64,000 nt of DNA from Amylibacter marinus (GCF_030160015.1 NZ_BSNN01000004.1:1-64000); one strand, 5' to 3'. Positions 49,584-58,829 are shown, counted from the first letter of the stretch. Program-made: numbers and translations. Notes: generated by a model from the sequence alone, not told the origin.

Positions 49584-50533
49584 CGAAAACAGCATTGATT
49601 ATTGGCGTCAGCGGACAAGACGGCGCATATTTAGCCCAGTTTTTATTGACCAAGGGCTATACAGTTTGGGGCAGCTCACGCGATGCCGAAGGTGCGCGAT
49701 TTGGCAATCTGGATCGTTTGGGTATCAAGGACCGGATCAACCTCATCTCTATTTCCCCCGAGGATTTCCGCTCGGTTCTGGTAGGTTTGGATCAATCCAG
49801 CGCCCAAGAGGTATACTTTTTAGCCGGGCAAACCTCGGTCGGCCTGTCATTTCAAACCCCCGCTGAAACCATGCTGTCAAACTCTCAGGGCATGTTGAAT
49901 TTACTAGAGGCCATCCGATTTCAAAACAGATCCTTGCGGGTGTTCCATGCGGGATCCAGCGAAACATTTGGCGATGTTGGCGCGGAACCCGCCGCCGAAA
50001 CCACCCTGCCCCATCCACGTAGCCCCTATGCGGTATCTAAATCAGCGGCAACCATGCTAACGGCGAATTACCGCGAGGCCTATGGGCTGTTTGCCTGTTC
50101 CGGTATTCTGTTTAACCACGAAAGCCCCCTGCGCCCGCAACGCTTCGTTACCCAAAAAATCATCCAAGGCGCACATGCAATTGCCAAGGGGAGGCAGGAT
50201 CGCCTAACGCTCGGGCGGCTGGATATCGCGCGAGATTGGGGGTGGGCGCCAGAATATGTCGAAGCCATGTGGCTGATGTTGCAATGCGATACACCGCAAG
50301 ATTTCATAATCGCCACTGGCGAAACCAATAGTTTGCAATCTTTTGTGGAACTGGCGTTTGCCGCTCATGATTTGGATTGGCGCGACTATGTGGAAACCTC
50401 AGACAGTTTCAGCCGCCCCAGTGACATCGCCCATTCCGCCGCAAACCCCAGCGCAATTAAGGCGGCCTTGGGGTGGCAGGCCACAAGCAAGATGCCCGAT
50501 GTGGTGCGCAAAATGACCGCCGCCTGCACCTAG
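49580..50533 (+). CDS. GDP-mannose 4,6-dehydratase-like NAD-dependent sugar-nucleotide enzyme
   Basis: The 317-residue extended-SDR protein begins TALIIGVSGQDGAYLAQFLL. GxSGQDGxYLxxFLL is the Gmd signature, where VTGITGQDG is usual. Catalytic residues are visible: Ser/Glu in GSSETFG and the YxxxK of SPYAVSKSA. NHESPLRPQRFVTQKI and RDWGWAPEYVEAMW match GDP-mannose dehydratases. It is shorter than the usual 340-370 residues. It probably makes GDP-4-keto-6-deoxymannose for a surface glycan. Translationally coupled to the glycosyltransferase. Confidence 0.87.
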   Translation: MTKTALIIGVSGQDGAYLAQFLLTKGYTVWGSSRDAEGARFGNLDRLGIKDRINLISISPEDFRSVLVGLDQSSAQEVYFLAGQTSVGLSFQTPAETMLSNSQGMLNLLEAIRFQNRSLRVFHAGSSETFGDVGAEPAAETTLPHPRSPYAVSKSAATMLTANYREAYGLFACSGILFNHESPLRPQRFVTQKIIQGAHAIAKGRQDRLTLGRLDIARDWGWAPEYVEAMWLMLQCDTPQDFIIATGETNSLQSFVELAFAAHDLDWRDYVETSDSFSRPSDIAHSAANPSAIKAALGWQATSKMPDVVRKMTAACT

Positions 50534-50639
50534 CGCCAGCGCAAGGCCCTGCCAGACTTGGGTTGATTGGCTGAAATTCATCATTCCCCCTTGCCAAAAT
50601 CCAATGGGTACATATCACTGTATTATCTGGAGGATGGTT

Positions 50640-51698
50640 TTGGAAAAAACGCAATCAAACGGCGGCCCCTTGGGGGTTGCACTGATAGGTGCAGGCATGG
50701 TGGCTGGCACGCATATGGCGGCGATATTGGATGCCGCGAAGTCGGTGAAACTCTGCGGGGTTTATGCGCGTAACAGCGCAAAAGCCGCCAATTTAATCGC
50801 CCAGCACCCTGCCGCCAGTCACGCGAAGGTCTATGAGGATCTATCCGAAATCGCCACCGACCCCGATGTGGATATCGCGATTGTTGTAACCCCGCCCAAT
50901 GCCCGCGCACAAATCATCGCCCCCCTTGCCAAGGCGGGAAAACACATCCTGTTGGAAAAGCCCATTGCGCGCACTGTGCCCGAGGCTCAGGAAGTAGTGG
51001 AAATCTGTGCGGCGGCCGAAGTGTCCTTGGGGATTGTGTTTCAGCACCGCTTTCGTGCCGCATCTCAGCAGGCCTTGAAACTGGTGGCTGGGGGCACATT
51101 GGGGCACCTTGGTATGGTACAGGTGAACGTGCCCTATTGGCGGGATCAGGGCTACTACGACGCGCTGGGCCGTGGGACATATGCCCGCGATGGTGGCGGT
51201 GTCATGATATCGCAGGCCATACACACCATGGATTTGATGTTGGCTCTTACTGGGCCGGTAGAGCGCGTTCAGGCCATGACCGCCACCACCCGTTTTCATA
51301 CCATGGAATCAGAGGATTTCGTATCGGCCGGCGTGACATTTACCAACGGTGCGGTGGGCGCGATCACGGCCAGCACCGCGGCCTTCCCCGGTGGGGCCGA
51401 GGCGATCACATTGCAGTATGAGAATGCCAGCCTGCATCTAGAGGCAGGGGTTCTGACGCTGAACTGGCGCGATGGACGCATTGAGACCTATGGCGCCGTG
51501 GCCAGCACAGGCGGCGGCGCTGATCCCATGGCCTTTACCCATGCGTGGCATCAATCCGTGATCGAAGATTTTGCCGACACCATTCGCAGATCAACACCTG
51601 CGACCGTATCTGGCCAAACCGCCCTGGCGGTGCATAAATTGATCCAAGCAATTGAAACATCTGGAAAGACAGGCACAACGACAATGGTACCCCAATGA
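50640..51698 (+). CDS. Gfo/Idh/MocA family oxidoreductase (first of three)
   Basis: The start is probably TTG at 50640 (MEKTQSNGG), because GGAGG at 50629-50633 is six bases upstream, whereas ATG 50634 directly adjoins it. This gives 352 residues. The Rossmann site is VALIGAGMVAGTHMAAIL, and the family EKP motif lies in LLEKPIARTVPEAQ. The C-terminal domain has GGGVMISQAIHTMDLMLAL, where His in AIHTMD is catalytic-type. Such enzymes oxidise or epimerise sugars or cyclitols with NAD(P). It is the first of three coupled paralogues, each overlapping the next by ATGA. Confidence 0.88.
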   Translation: MEKTQSNGGPLGVALIGAGMVAGTHMAAILDAAKSVKLCGVYARNSAKAANLIAQHPAASHAKVYEDLSEIATDPDVDIAIVVTPPNARAQIIAPLAKAGKHILLEKPIARTVPEAQEVVEICAAAEVSLGIVFQHRFRAASQQALKLVAGGTLGHLGMVQVNVPYWRDQGYYDALGRGTYARDGGGVMISQAIHTMDLMLALTGPVERVQAMTATTRFHTMESEDFVSAGVTFTNGAVGAITASTAAFPGGAEAITLQYENASLHLEAGVLTLNWRDGRIETYGAVASTGGGADPMAFTHAWHQSVIEDFADTIRRSTPATVSGQTALAVHKLIQAIETSGKTGTTTMVPQ

Positions 51699-52708
51699 AG
51701 TTTGGCGCAATCGGCATAGACCATCTACATATCTACGGCATGTCCCAGCATCTGATAAATGCTGGCGGGAAATTCACCTCTTGGTGGAGCAAAGGAACCC
51801 CAAACCCGCTGGCGGGATTTCTAAAGAGGTTTCCTGATGTCCCCCGCAAAGATCATGCTGGGGACGTATTGAATGACCCCGATATCGAAATGATCCTGAT
51901 TGCCTGCATCCCCAAGGACCGCGCATCATGGGCCATTCGCGCCATGGAGGCAGGCAAAGATGTGATGGTGGATAAACCCGGTTGTACCACCCTAGCAGAG
52001 CTTGCACAGATCAAAGAGGTGGCGGCGCGCACCGGTCGCATTTGGAGCGTAAATTATTCTGAACGTTTCGAAGTGCCCTGTGTGACCAAGGCGGCGGCGC
52101 TGGTGGCAGAGGGCGCGATCGGGCGGGTGGTACAGACGCTGGGCATCGGCCCACATCGCCATAACCCGCATATGCGCGACCCATGGTTTTATCAGCCCGA
52201 GGCCTTTGGCGGTATTCTAACAGATATCGGCAGTCATCAAATTGATCAGTTTTTGTTTTTCACTGGCTCACAGGATGCCGAGATTAAGCACGCCTCAGTT
52301 GCCAACTATGCCAACCCTAAGACCCCCAACATGCAAGATTACGGCGAGCTATCAATCCAAAGCCCCAATGGGCATGGGTTTGTGCGAGTAGATTGGTATA
52401 CCCCTGATGCTTTGCCCACTTGGGGGGATGGTCGCCTAACTATTCTGGGAACCGAGGGCTATATCGAATTGCGCAAATATTTTGAGGCTGGCGAGAAGCG
52501 CACCGATACGTTGCTGTTGGTGAATGGCACCAGCTGTCAGAAAATCGATGCGTCAAACGCAGGTCTGCCGTATTTTAGCAACCTGATCCAAGATGTAGCA
52601 CAGCGTACCGAAACCGCGATGCCCCAAAAACATTGCTTCAAGGTGATGGAGCTGGCAATCAAGGCGCAAATATTGGCCGATGAAAATATCCGCGAGCAGG
52701 CCACATGA
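51695..52708 (+). CDS. Gfo/Idh/MocA family oxidoreductase (second of three)
   Basis: The 337-residue protein has the family outline, but its N-terminus reads FGAIGIDHLHIYGMSQHL instead of the glycine-rich GxGxxG, a marker of a separate subgroup. The EKP lysine is kept as VDKPGCTTLAEL. The C-terminal GGILTDIGSHQIDQFLFFTG matches the His-containing helix of the other two. Lacking a standard dinucleotide loop, it may bind NAD differently or have a non-redox role. It overlaps both neighbours by 4 bases. The substrate is unknown. Confidence 0.85.
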   Translation: MKFGAIGIDHLHIYGMSQHLINAGGKFTSWWSKGTPNPLAGFLKRFPDVPRKDHAGDVLNDPDIEMILIACIPKDRASWAIRAMEAGKDVMVDKPGCTTLAELAQIKEVAARTGRIWSVNYSERFEVPCVTKAAALVAEGAIGRVVQTLGIGPHRHNPHMRDPWFYQPEAFGGILTDIGSHQIDQFLFFTGSQDAEIKHASVANYANPKTPNMQDYGELSIQSPNGHGFVRVDWYTPDALPTWGDGRLTILGTEGYIELRKYFEAGEKRTDTLLLVNGTSCQKIDASNAGLPYFSNLIQDVAQRTETAMPQKHCFKVMELAIKAQILADENIREQAT

Positions 52709-53763
52709 TCAAGGTTGCAATCATTGGCGCAGGTATCGGCAGCGAGCACCTAGATGGATTTCGCGAGGTGGCGCATTTGTTCGACATCCGCTACCTGTGC
52801 GATCTGGATCAAGATCGCGCCGCCGCCTGCCTTGTGCCCGATGAGCAGATTATCATCACTGATGATTTGGATCGCATTTTGGCCGATGATGAAATCGATG
52901 TGATCGATGTCTGTCTGCCCCCACATCTGCATTTCCCGATCACCCAGCGCGCGCTACAGGCGGGTAAGCATGTTATCTGTGAAAAACCCTTGGTCGCCTC
53001 TTTGGCACAATGTGATCAGCTAATCGCATTAGCCCACAGCACCGACAAACGGATATTCCCTGTGTTTCAGTATCGTTTTGGCACGGCGGCCAAACAACTA
53101 CAGGCCCTACTTGATCGCGGACTGGCGGGCACGCCATTGGTTGCAACGCTGGAAACACATTGGAACCGCGCAGCGGATTATTACGATGTCAGCTGGCGGG
53201 GCACATGGGCTGGTGAAAGCGGCGGGGCGGTGCTGGGTCATGCCATACATAACCACGATCTGCTGTGCCATTTCATGGGCGAAATCGATACCCTAACGGC
53301 CCTGCTGGACACCCGTGTAAATGACATAGAGGTCGAAGATTGCGGCGTGATCGCAATGCGTATGAAATCTGGCGCATTGGTCAGCAGCTCGATCACATTG
53401 GGCTGTGCCGAGGAAATATCGCGGTTGCGTATGGTGTTCAGCGATCTAACCGTAGAAAGCGACGGCACCGCCTATCGCCCCGCTGTATCTGGGTGGCGCT
53501 TTATCGCCCGCGACCCCGCCCATCAACCACTGGTGGATCAGACGATACGAGAAATCGAAAGTTCCTACATCAGCTATGCTGGGTTTTTCGATTCCATCGC
53601 TCAATCCCTTCTGGTGGGCGAGAGCCAAGGCGTTTCACTGGCTGATGGCCGTCGATCAATCGAGCTGGTCACAGCCATCTATCAATCCGCCCGCAGCGGG
53701 CGATCAGTCACCCTGCCCTTGGATCAGCGAGCCGAGCTATATCAGGGGTGGCTGCCGCAATAG
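52705..53763 (+). CDS. Gfo/Idh/MocA family oxidoreductase (third of three)
   Basis: The 352-residue protein starts KVAIIGAGIGSEHLDGF, a normal Rossmann site, with YLCDLDQDRA at the second strand and CEKPLVASLAQCDQ for the EKP motif. The C-terminal part GGAVLGHAIHNHDLLCHF holds the conserved His. It lies at the end of the three-gene run, with 133 bases before egtB. The three genes may act in sequence on one sugar acid or cyclitol, or form mixed complexes; neither is known. Confidence 0.87.
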   Translation: MIKVAIIGAGIGSEHLDGFREVAHLFDIRYLCDLDQDRAAACLVPDEQIIITDDLDRILADDEIDVIDVCLPPHLHFPITQRALQAGKHVICEKPLVASLAQCDQLIALAHSTDKRIFPVFQYRFGTAAKQLQALLDRGLAGTPLVATLETHWNRAADYYDVSWRGTWAGESGGAVLGHAIHNHDLLCHFMGEIDTLTALLDTRVNDIEVEDCGVIAMRMKSGALVSSSITLGCAEEISRLRMVFSDLTVESDGTAYRPAVSGWRFIARDPAHQPLVDQTIREIESSYISYAGFFDSIAQSLLVGESQGVSLADGRRSIELVTAIYQSARSGRSVTLPLDQRAELYQGWLPQ

Positions 53764-53896
53764 GCCACCCTCTCCATTATCGCGCATGCGATTTACATAG
53801 GCGAATGTAACATTTGTAAAAATGAATTTATGTGAAATCTTTCCCTAGTAACCAACGATTATTTGCGCAATCATAGGTGCAACGAGAGGCTAGATC

Positions 53897-55150
53897 ATGA
53901 CGGTACATTCAAGCGAGGCGCAGGTATCTATGCAGACTATACCCGATCTATTCACGCGCACACGACAGCGCAGCATGGACCTGACCGCCCCGTTAAATCC
54001 AGAAGATATGATGCTACAATCCATGTCAGATGCCAGCCCCGTAAAATGGCATTTGGCCCATACCACCTGGTTTTTCGAAGAATTCATCCTGCGAAAGCGA
54101 CTGTCAGATTATCAATCCCCAGACGATCGATTCGCATTTTTGTTCAACTCTTATTATGTACAGGCCGGCCCACGACATGCGCGGGATAAACGTGGCCTAA
54201 TTTCGCGCCCAGACATCGGCGCAGTTCAGGATTACCGCGCATATGTAGGCGATGCCATCAGCGCCTTGCTGGCGCAGGAACGCGATGATCATCAACAGAT
54301 TTCCGATCTTGTCGAGCTGGGCTGTCATCACGAAATGCAACACCAAGAATTGCTGGTAACCGACCTATTGCATGGGCTGTCTTATAACCCCTTGATGCCC
54401 GCCTATCGCACACCAGAGCCAACACCCATATCCCCTGCGCCCGACTTGCAATTCATCCCCCAAGAAGGGGGGTTGCAAAAAATCGGTTATGCAGGAAACG
54501 GGTTCAGTTACGATTGCGAAGGCCCGCGCCATAAAACATATGTGGCCCCCTATAAAATCGCCAACCGCCCCGTGACCAATGGCGAATGGATCGCCTTCAT
54601 CGAGGATGGTGGCTATGGTTCCGCGCCCTTGTGGTTGATGGATGGGTTCGCCTGTGCCCAGCGCGAGGACTGGGCGCACCCGCTATATTGGTGGAAGCAA
54701 GACGATGCTTGGTGGACATATACCCTGCGCGGTGCACAGCCTGTGAACCTAGACGCCCCAGTAGTGCATGTTAGCTATTACGAGGCCGAGGCCTTTGCCC
54801 GCTGGGCAGGTGCGCGCCTGCCGACCGAGGCCGAGCATGAGCTGGCCTTTGGTCAAAGCCCGATCGAGGGTAATTTTCTAGATGATGGCCCGCTGTGCCC
54901 AACCGCGGGCCCTGGCCTGTGGGGGGATGTCTGGGAATGGACTGCCTCCCCCTTCACCCCCTACCCCGGATTTCGCCCGCCCGAGGGTGCGATTGGCGAA
55001 TATAATGGCAAATTCATGGTGAACCAATTCGTCCTGCGTGGCGGTTCCTGTGCTACCCCCAAAGAGCAAATGCGCGCCAGCTATCGTACCTTCTTCTACC
55101 CACACCAGCGCTGGCAAATGCTGGGATTACGTCTAGCCAAGGACGCCTAA
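53897..55150 (+). CDS. egtB: ergothioneine biosynthesis protein (sulfoxide synthase)
   Basis: The 417-residue product has an N-terminal DinB-like domain with the iron ligands His55 (WHLAHTTWFFE) and the His145-x3-His149 pair (GCHHEMQHQELL). The C-terminal half (about 190-417) is a formylglycine-generating-type sulfatase-modifying domain, with RPVTNGEWIAFI, RLPTEAEHELAF and LRGGSCATPKEQMRASYRTFF. EgtB joins trimethylhistidine to cysteine or gamma-glutamylcysteine with O2. It lies 1 base before egtD. The neighbours egtA, egtC and egtE are not here. Confidence 0.95.
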   Translation: MTVHSSEAQVSMQTIPDLFTRTRQRSMDLTAPLNPEDMMLQSMSDASPVKWHLAHTTWFFEEFILRKRLSDYQSPDDRFAFLFNSYYVQAGPRHARDKRGLISRPDIGAVQDYRAYVGDAISALLAQERDDHQQISDLVELGCHHEMQHQELLVTDLLHGLSYNPLMPAYRTPEPTPISPAPDLQFIPQEGGLQKIGYAGNGFSYDCEGPRHKTYVAPYKIANRPVTNGEWIAFIEDGGYGSAPLWLMDGFACAQREDWAHPLYWWKQDDAWWTYTLRGAQPVNLDAPVVHVSYYEAEAFARWAGARLPTEAEHELAFGQSPIEGNFLDDGPLCPTAGPGLWGDVWEWTASPFTPYPGFRPPEGAIGEYNGKFMVNQFVLRGGSCATPKEQMRASYRTFFYPHQRWQMLGLRLAKDA

Positions 55151-55151
55151 C

Positions 55152-56093
55152 ATGGACAAACCGATCGTTACCAATACCACCCTATTGCACGATGCCCTAC
55201 AGGGCCTATCTCAAACACAAAAAACATTAGAGGCAAAGTATTTTTACGATGCCAAGGGCAGCGCCCTATTCGAAGAGATTACATCCCTGCCCGAATATTA
55301 CCCAACACGTACCGAAATTGGTATTTTACGTGATCATGCAAATCAAATCGCATCAGAGCTACCGCCCGATGGGGTTTTTCTGGAATTGGGCAGCGGTGCT
55401 AGCATAAAAACCCGAATATTGCTGGATGCCATGGTCTCCTTGAGAACCTATTGTCCGCTGGATATTTCCAAGGATTTCCTAGAACAAAATGCCGAGCAAC
55501 TGCGCACAGAGTACCCCCAGCTGAACGTGGTGCCCATTACTGCTGATTTCATGACCGATATCACCTTGCCAGAGGCGCTGGTTTCGCGCCCCAAGCTTGT
55601 GTTCTTTCCTGGGTCAACGATTGGCAACCTCAGCCGCGCCGAAGCGATCGATCTGCTAACGCGGTTGCGTTCTCTGCCTCATGTTTCGGGGCTGATTTTG
55701 GGGGCTGATATGGTGAAGCCCACTGATATTTTAATCCCAGCATATGCAGATGCCAGCGGTGTCACCGCCGCATTTAATCGCAATCTATTGGTGCGCCTAA
55801 ACCGCGAAACAGGTGCCAATTTCATACCAGAGCAATTCCGCCACGAGGCGCGCTGGGATACGGATATGTCCTGTATTGAAATGCATCTTGTCAGCACAAA
55901 AGATCAGCAAGTAGAGTTAGGCGGGGCCGTCATCTCCTTTGATAAGGGAGAAAGCATCCACACCGAAAACAGCCATAAATACACCACAGAGTCGCTTGCA
56001 GAAATGGCCAGATCTTCTGGTTGGCAGATTGAACAAATGATCCAAGATCCGGCGGCCCTGTTCTCAGTGGTGGTGTTTAGCGCCGCCCCCTAG
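55152..56093 (+). CDS. egtD: L-histidine N-alpha-methyltransferase
   Basis: The 313-residue SAM methyltransferase shows the EgtD pattern: SLPEYYPTRTEIGIL (histidine site), FLELGSGASIKTRILLDAM (SAM site), YCPLDISKDFL and LVFFPGSTIGNLSRAEAI. It makes hercynine by triple methylation of histidine, the substrate of EgtB. Gene order egtB-egtD with a 1-base gap gives a compact two-gene ergothioneine operon. It is convergent with the DMT gene. Confidence 0.95.
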   Translation: MDKPIVTNTTLLHDALQGLSQTQKTLEAKYFYDAKGSALFEEITSLPEYYPTRTEIGILRDHANQIASELPPDGVFLELGSGASIKTRILLDAMVSLRTYCPLDISKDFLEQNAEQLRTEYPQLNVVPITADFMTDITLPEALVSRPKLVFFPGSTIGNLSRAEAIDLLTRLRSLPHVSGLILGADMVKPTDILIPAYADASGVTAAFNRNLLVRLNRETGANFIPEQFRHEARWDTDMSCIEMHLVSTKDQQVELGGAVISFDKGESIHTENSHKYTTESLAEMARSSGWQIEQMIQDPAALFSVVVFSAAP

Positions 56094-56102
56094 TCCACGC
56101 TG

Positions 56103-57065
56103 TTATTTTTTACTAGCCCGAATGCGGGCCTTCCGCATCAGGGGGCCAATGCGGAAATAGGCCCCCGCGGCGATCCGCGAACGCGAGCGCAAAACAGGCA
56201 TGTTCCCATCGGGGTTATGGCCGCTTTCTCGAATTACAATATACAGACCACTGGCCACGATCACCGCCGCCCCGATCCATGTGAATTTCTCAAGGCTCTC
56301 GTTAAAAAACCATGCCCCATACAAAGAGGCCCATAGGATTTGTGAATACTGCATTGGCGCAACTACGGCAGCATCGCCGGCTTTATAGGCGCCGATCATC
56401 AAGCGCATCGCAACCACGGCCAGTACAGCCATCAGCGCCACGGCCCCCAAATCTAGTATCGGCATAGGCACATAGTACAGGGGCAAAACCGCACCCATCA
56501 CCACGAAATTGCCCAACATCGGATACATCAACAAAACCAAATCTCGTTCGTCTCGGCCAATGCGGCGTACAATCACCGAGGCCAAGGCCCCAAAAAATGC
56601 ACCAAACAATGCACTAAAATGTGCAAGCGTGAGCGCCGTTGTTCCCGGCTGCAGAACAATCAGCACCCCAACAAGCCCCGCCAAAACAGCCCCCCCCCGA
56701 TGCAGCCCAACCTGTTCGCCCAAAATCGGCACCGACAACAGCGTGATCAACAGAGGCATCGAGAACAGCATCACATAAACCTGCGCCAACGGCAGTACCG
56801 AGAAGGCATAAAAAATGCACACACCACTGATCAAAACAGAGACGGTGCGCAGGGCTGTCCACCAAGGGTGACGCGGGCGTAGGTTTTGTGCGCTGGAATC
56901 TCCAATCAGCATGAATGACACCAAGGGGAAACCAAACAATACGCTGAAAAACACGATCTGTACGGGCGCGTAATTGGCCCCCAAATACTTGATCACCACA
57001 TCGTGGGTGGCAAACACCCCAAACGCAAGCAGAGACAGCAAGGCACCTTTTGTATTTGAACCCAT
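56103..57065 (-). CDS. EamA/DMT superfamily transporter
   Basis: The start ATG 57065 (MGSNTKGALLSLLAFG) has TAGGAAATACT ahead and gives 320 residues; 57104 is possible but less likely. The two EamA repeats show ten hydrophobic helices: GVFATHDVVIKYLG, LPLAQVYVMLFSMPLLITLLS, FGAFFGALASVIVRRIG and APMQYSQILWASLYGAWFFNE. DMT proteins move small metabolites, usually amino acids or nucleotide-related compounds, out of the cell. The substrate is unknown. Convergent with egtD at a 9-base gap. Confidence 0.9.
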   Translation of the reverse strand: MGSNTKGALLSLLAFGVFATHDVVIKYLGANYAPVQIVFFSVLFGFPLVSFMLIGDSSAQNLRPRHPWWTALRTVSVLISGVCIFYAFSVLPLAQVYVMLFSMPLLITLLSVPILGEQVGLHRGGAVLAGLVGVLIVLQPGTTALTLAHFSALFGAFFGALASVIVRRIGRDERDLVLLMYPMLGNFVVMGAVLPLYYVPMPILDLGAVALMAVLAVVAMRLMIGAYKAGDAAVVAPMQYSQILWASLYGAWFFNESLEKFTWIGAAVIVASGLYIVIRESGHNPDGNMPVLRSRSRIAAGAYFRIGPLMRKARIRASKK

Positions 57066-57266
57066 AGTATTTCCTAAAATCTTGGCCAAGGGGCGACTGC
57101 GCATTGTGGATGCAGGTTTTGGCGCAGAATAGGCCTATCGTGCAAACATTCAAGCCCCCAGCATCGCATCGCCCGCGGAAGTTGCTTTGCCTTTTAATTT
57201 AGGCGGTGCTATCTGTAGCTAAATCGAAAGAACCAGCGCGCGGGCGTATTTTGTAAAGGGCAAAAC

Positions 57267-57662
57267 ATGAATATTAAAGGTGCAGGCGGCAGTGATGGCG
57301 GTGTTGGTGGTTTTTTCATCGGGTTAACGATGATGATCGCGGGGGGCTATCTTTTCTTGCGCGCCATTACGGTGACCACACATTTCGGATTGGGGCGTGG
57401 ACTCTATAGCCTTGGCACCTTCGAGATCACCTCTGGGATGGTCTTGATCCCCTTTATTTTCGGGGTCGGAATGATTTTTTTCAATTCCAAGAATTGGCTG
57501 GGCTGGGGCTTGGCCGGGGCCTCTTTGATCATGCTGGTGTTTGGGGTGATTGCCAGTATTGATTTCCGCTTTGCACGGATGAGCGCCTTTGATTTATTGA
57601 TGATCATTGTGTTGTTGGTGGGCGGTATCGGATTGTTCCTGCGCTCGCTGCGCGCCTCATAA
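57267..57662 (+). CDS. hypothetical four-helix membrane protein
   Basis: The 131-residue protein is a small membrane protein with a Gly-rich start (MNIKGAGGSDGGVGGFFIG) and about four helices: IGLTMMIAGGYLFL, MVLIPFIFGVGMIFF, WGLAGASLIMLVFGVIAS and LLMIIVLLVGGIGLFL. No family is certain. A terminator hairpin follows immediately and it is convergent with the BMP gene, so it is monocistronic. Confidence 0.72.
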   Translation: MNIKGAGGSDGGVGGFFIGLTMMIAGGYLFLRAITVTTHFGLGRGLYSLGTFEITSGMVLIPFIFGVGMIFFNSKNWLGWGLAGASLIMLVFGVIASIDFRFARMSAFDLLMIIVLLVGGIGLFLRSLRAS

Positions 57663-57665
57663 AAA

Positions 57666-57689
57666 AGGCCCGCGCGTCTGCACGGGCCT
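57666..57689 (-). terminator. terminator of the BMP/xdh operon
   Basis: AGGCCCG (57666-57672) and CGGGCCT (57683-57689) form a 7-bp GC-rich stem with a 10-base loop. On the minus strand TTTTTTAT follows, which is a classical intrinsic terminator 22 bases after the BMP gene stop. It may also stop transcription from the membrane-protein gene. Confidence 0.88.
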
Positions 57690-57710
57690 AAAATCAATTT
57701 GGTGCGAAGC

Positions 57711-58784
57711 TTAGTTCGGAATTTCGCCCTCGACACCCTCTACGTAGAAGTTCATCCCCGCAAGCGTGCCGTCATCGGCGGTTTCACCCTCGGCCAACCA
57801 CGCAGTGCCATCTTGCTTGTTCAATGGGCCAGTAAAACTGTGCATTGTTCCGGCCTCCAGGGCCTCTTTGATCGCTGTAGCTGATGCCTGAACATCGGCT
57901 GGAATCTTGTCAGAGAATTCACCGATTTCTACCATTCCAGGCTTGATGCCATCCCAAGTGTCGGTGCTGACCCATGTGCCGTCCATAACCGCCTTTGTGC
58001 GGGCAATGTAGTAGGGCGCCCAGTCATCGATAATAGAGGATAGACGGGCATTCGGCCCGAACTGTTTCATATCAGAAGCTTGGCCAAATGCATAAATTCC
58101 TTTTTCTTCGGCGATGGTCATGGCCGCAGGGGAATCTGTGTGTTGCATAATGATATCAGCGCCTTGATCAATCAGTGCGGATGCGGCATCCGCCTCTTTG
58201 CCTGGATCAAACCATGTATAAACCCATACGATTTTCATTTTCACATCGGGATTTACCTTTTTCGCCGCCAGATAGGCCGAATTAATCCCACGGATAACCT
58301 CTGGAATTGGGAAAGACGCGATATAGCCGATTGTATTTGTTTCTGTCATATGGCCCGCGATATGGCCGATAACTGTGCGGCCCTCGTAGAAACGTGCAGA
58401 ATATGTGGAAACATTCTCGGCACGTTTATAACCGGTGGCATGTTCAAATTTCACATTCGGGAATTTGGCCGCCACATTGATCGTTGGGTCCATATACCCA
58501 AAGGATGTAGTAAAAATCAGATCCGCCCCGTCCAGCGCCATCTGGGTCATCACGCGCTCACTATCGGCACCCTCGGGTACGGATTCTACAAATACGGTTT
58601 CGACCTTATCGCCAAAGGCCTTCTCTACCGCCTGGCGGCCTTGGTCATGTTCGTATGACCAACCAAAATCCCCAACAGGGCCTACATATACAAAACCAAC
58701 CTTGGTTTTATCTTCGGCATGGGCCATTCCACCCAAGCCAATGGCCAGCGCAGCACCAGCCAACAAAGTATTTAGCAGCTTCAT
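57711..58784 (-). CDS. BMP family ABC transporter substrate-binding protein
   Basis: The 357-residue product has a signal peptide (MKLLNTLLAGAALAIGLGG, cleavage after AHA), then the BMP/PnrA fold: KVGFVYVGPVGDFGWSYEHDQG, FTTSFGYMDP, IGYIASFPIPEVIRGINSA and HTDSPAAMTIAEEKG. BMP proteins bind purine nucleosides or nucleobases in the periplasm. The operon with xdhBC argues for xanthine, hypoxanthine or guanine. The start ATG 58784 follows GGGAG. It is the last gene of the operon, 45 bases after the permease gene. Confidence 0.92.
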   Translation of the reverse strand: MKLLNTLLAGAALAIGLGGMAHAEDKTKVGFVYVGPVGDFGWSYEHDQGRQAVEKAFGDKVETVFVESVPEGADSERVMTQMALDGADLIFTTSFGYMDPTINVAAKFPNVKFEHATGYKRAENVSTYSARFYEGRTVIGHIAGHMTETNTIGYIASFPIPEVIRGINSAYLAAKKVNPDVKMKIVWVYTWFDPGKEADAASALIDQGADIIMQHTDSPAAMTIAEEKGIYAFGQASDMKQFGPNARLSSIIDDWAPYYIARTKAVMDGTWVSTDTWDGIKPGMVEIGEFSDKIPADVQASATAIKEALEAGTMHSFTGPLNKQDGTAWLAEGETADDGTLAGMNFYVEGVEGEIPN

Positions 58785-58829
58785 TTTAGTCTCCCAATTT
58801 GGGGTTCTATGCCCCGTTTGAATTCACCC

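Noticed and set aside
58080-58658. 192-codon plus-strand frame, Cys/Trp-rich
   Set aside because: It is fully antisense to the BMP binding-protein gene and lacks any known domain.
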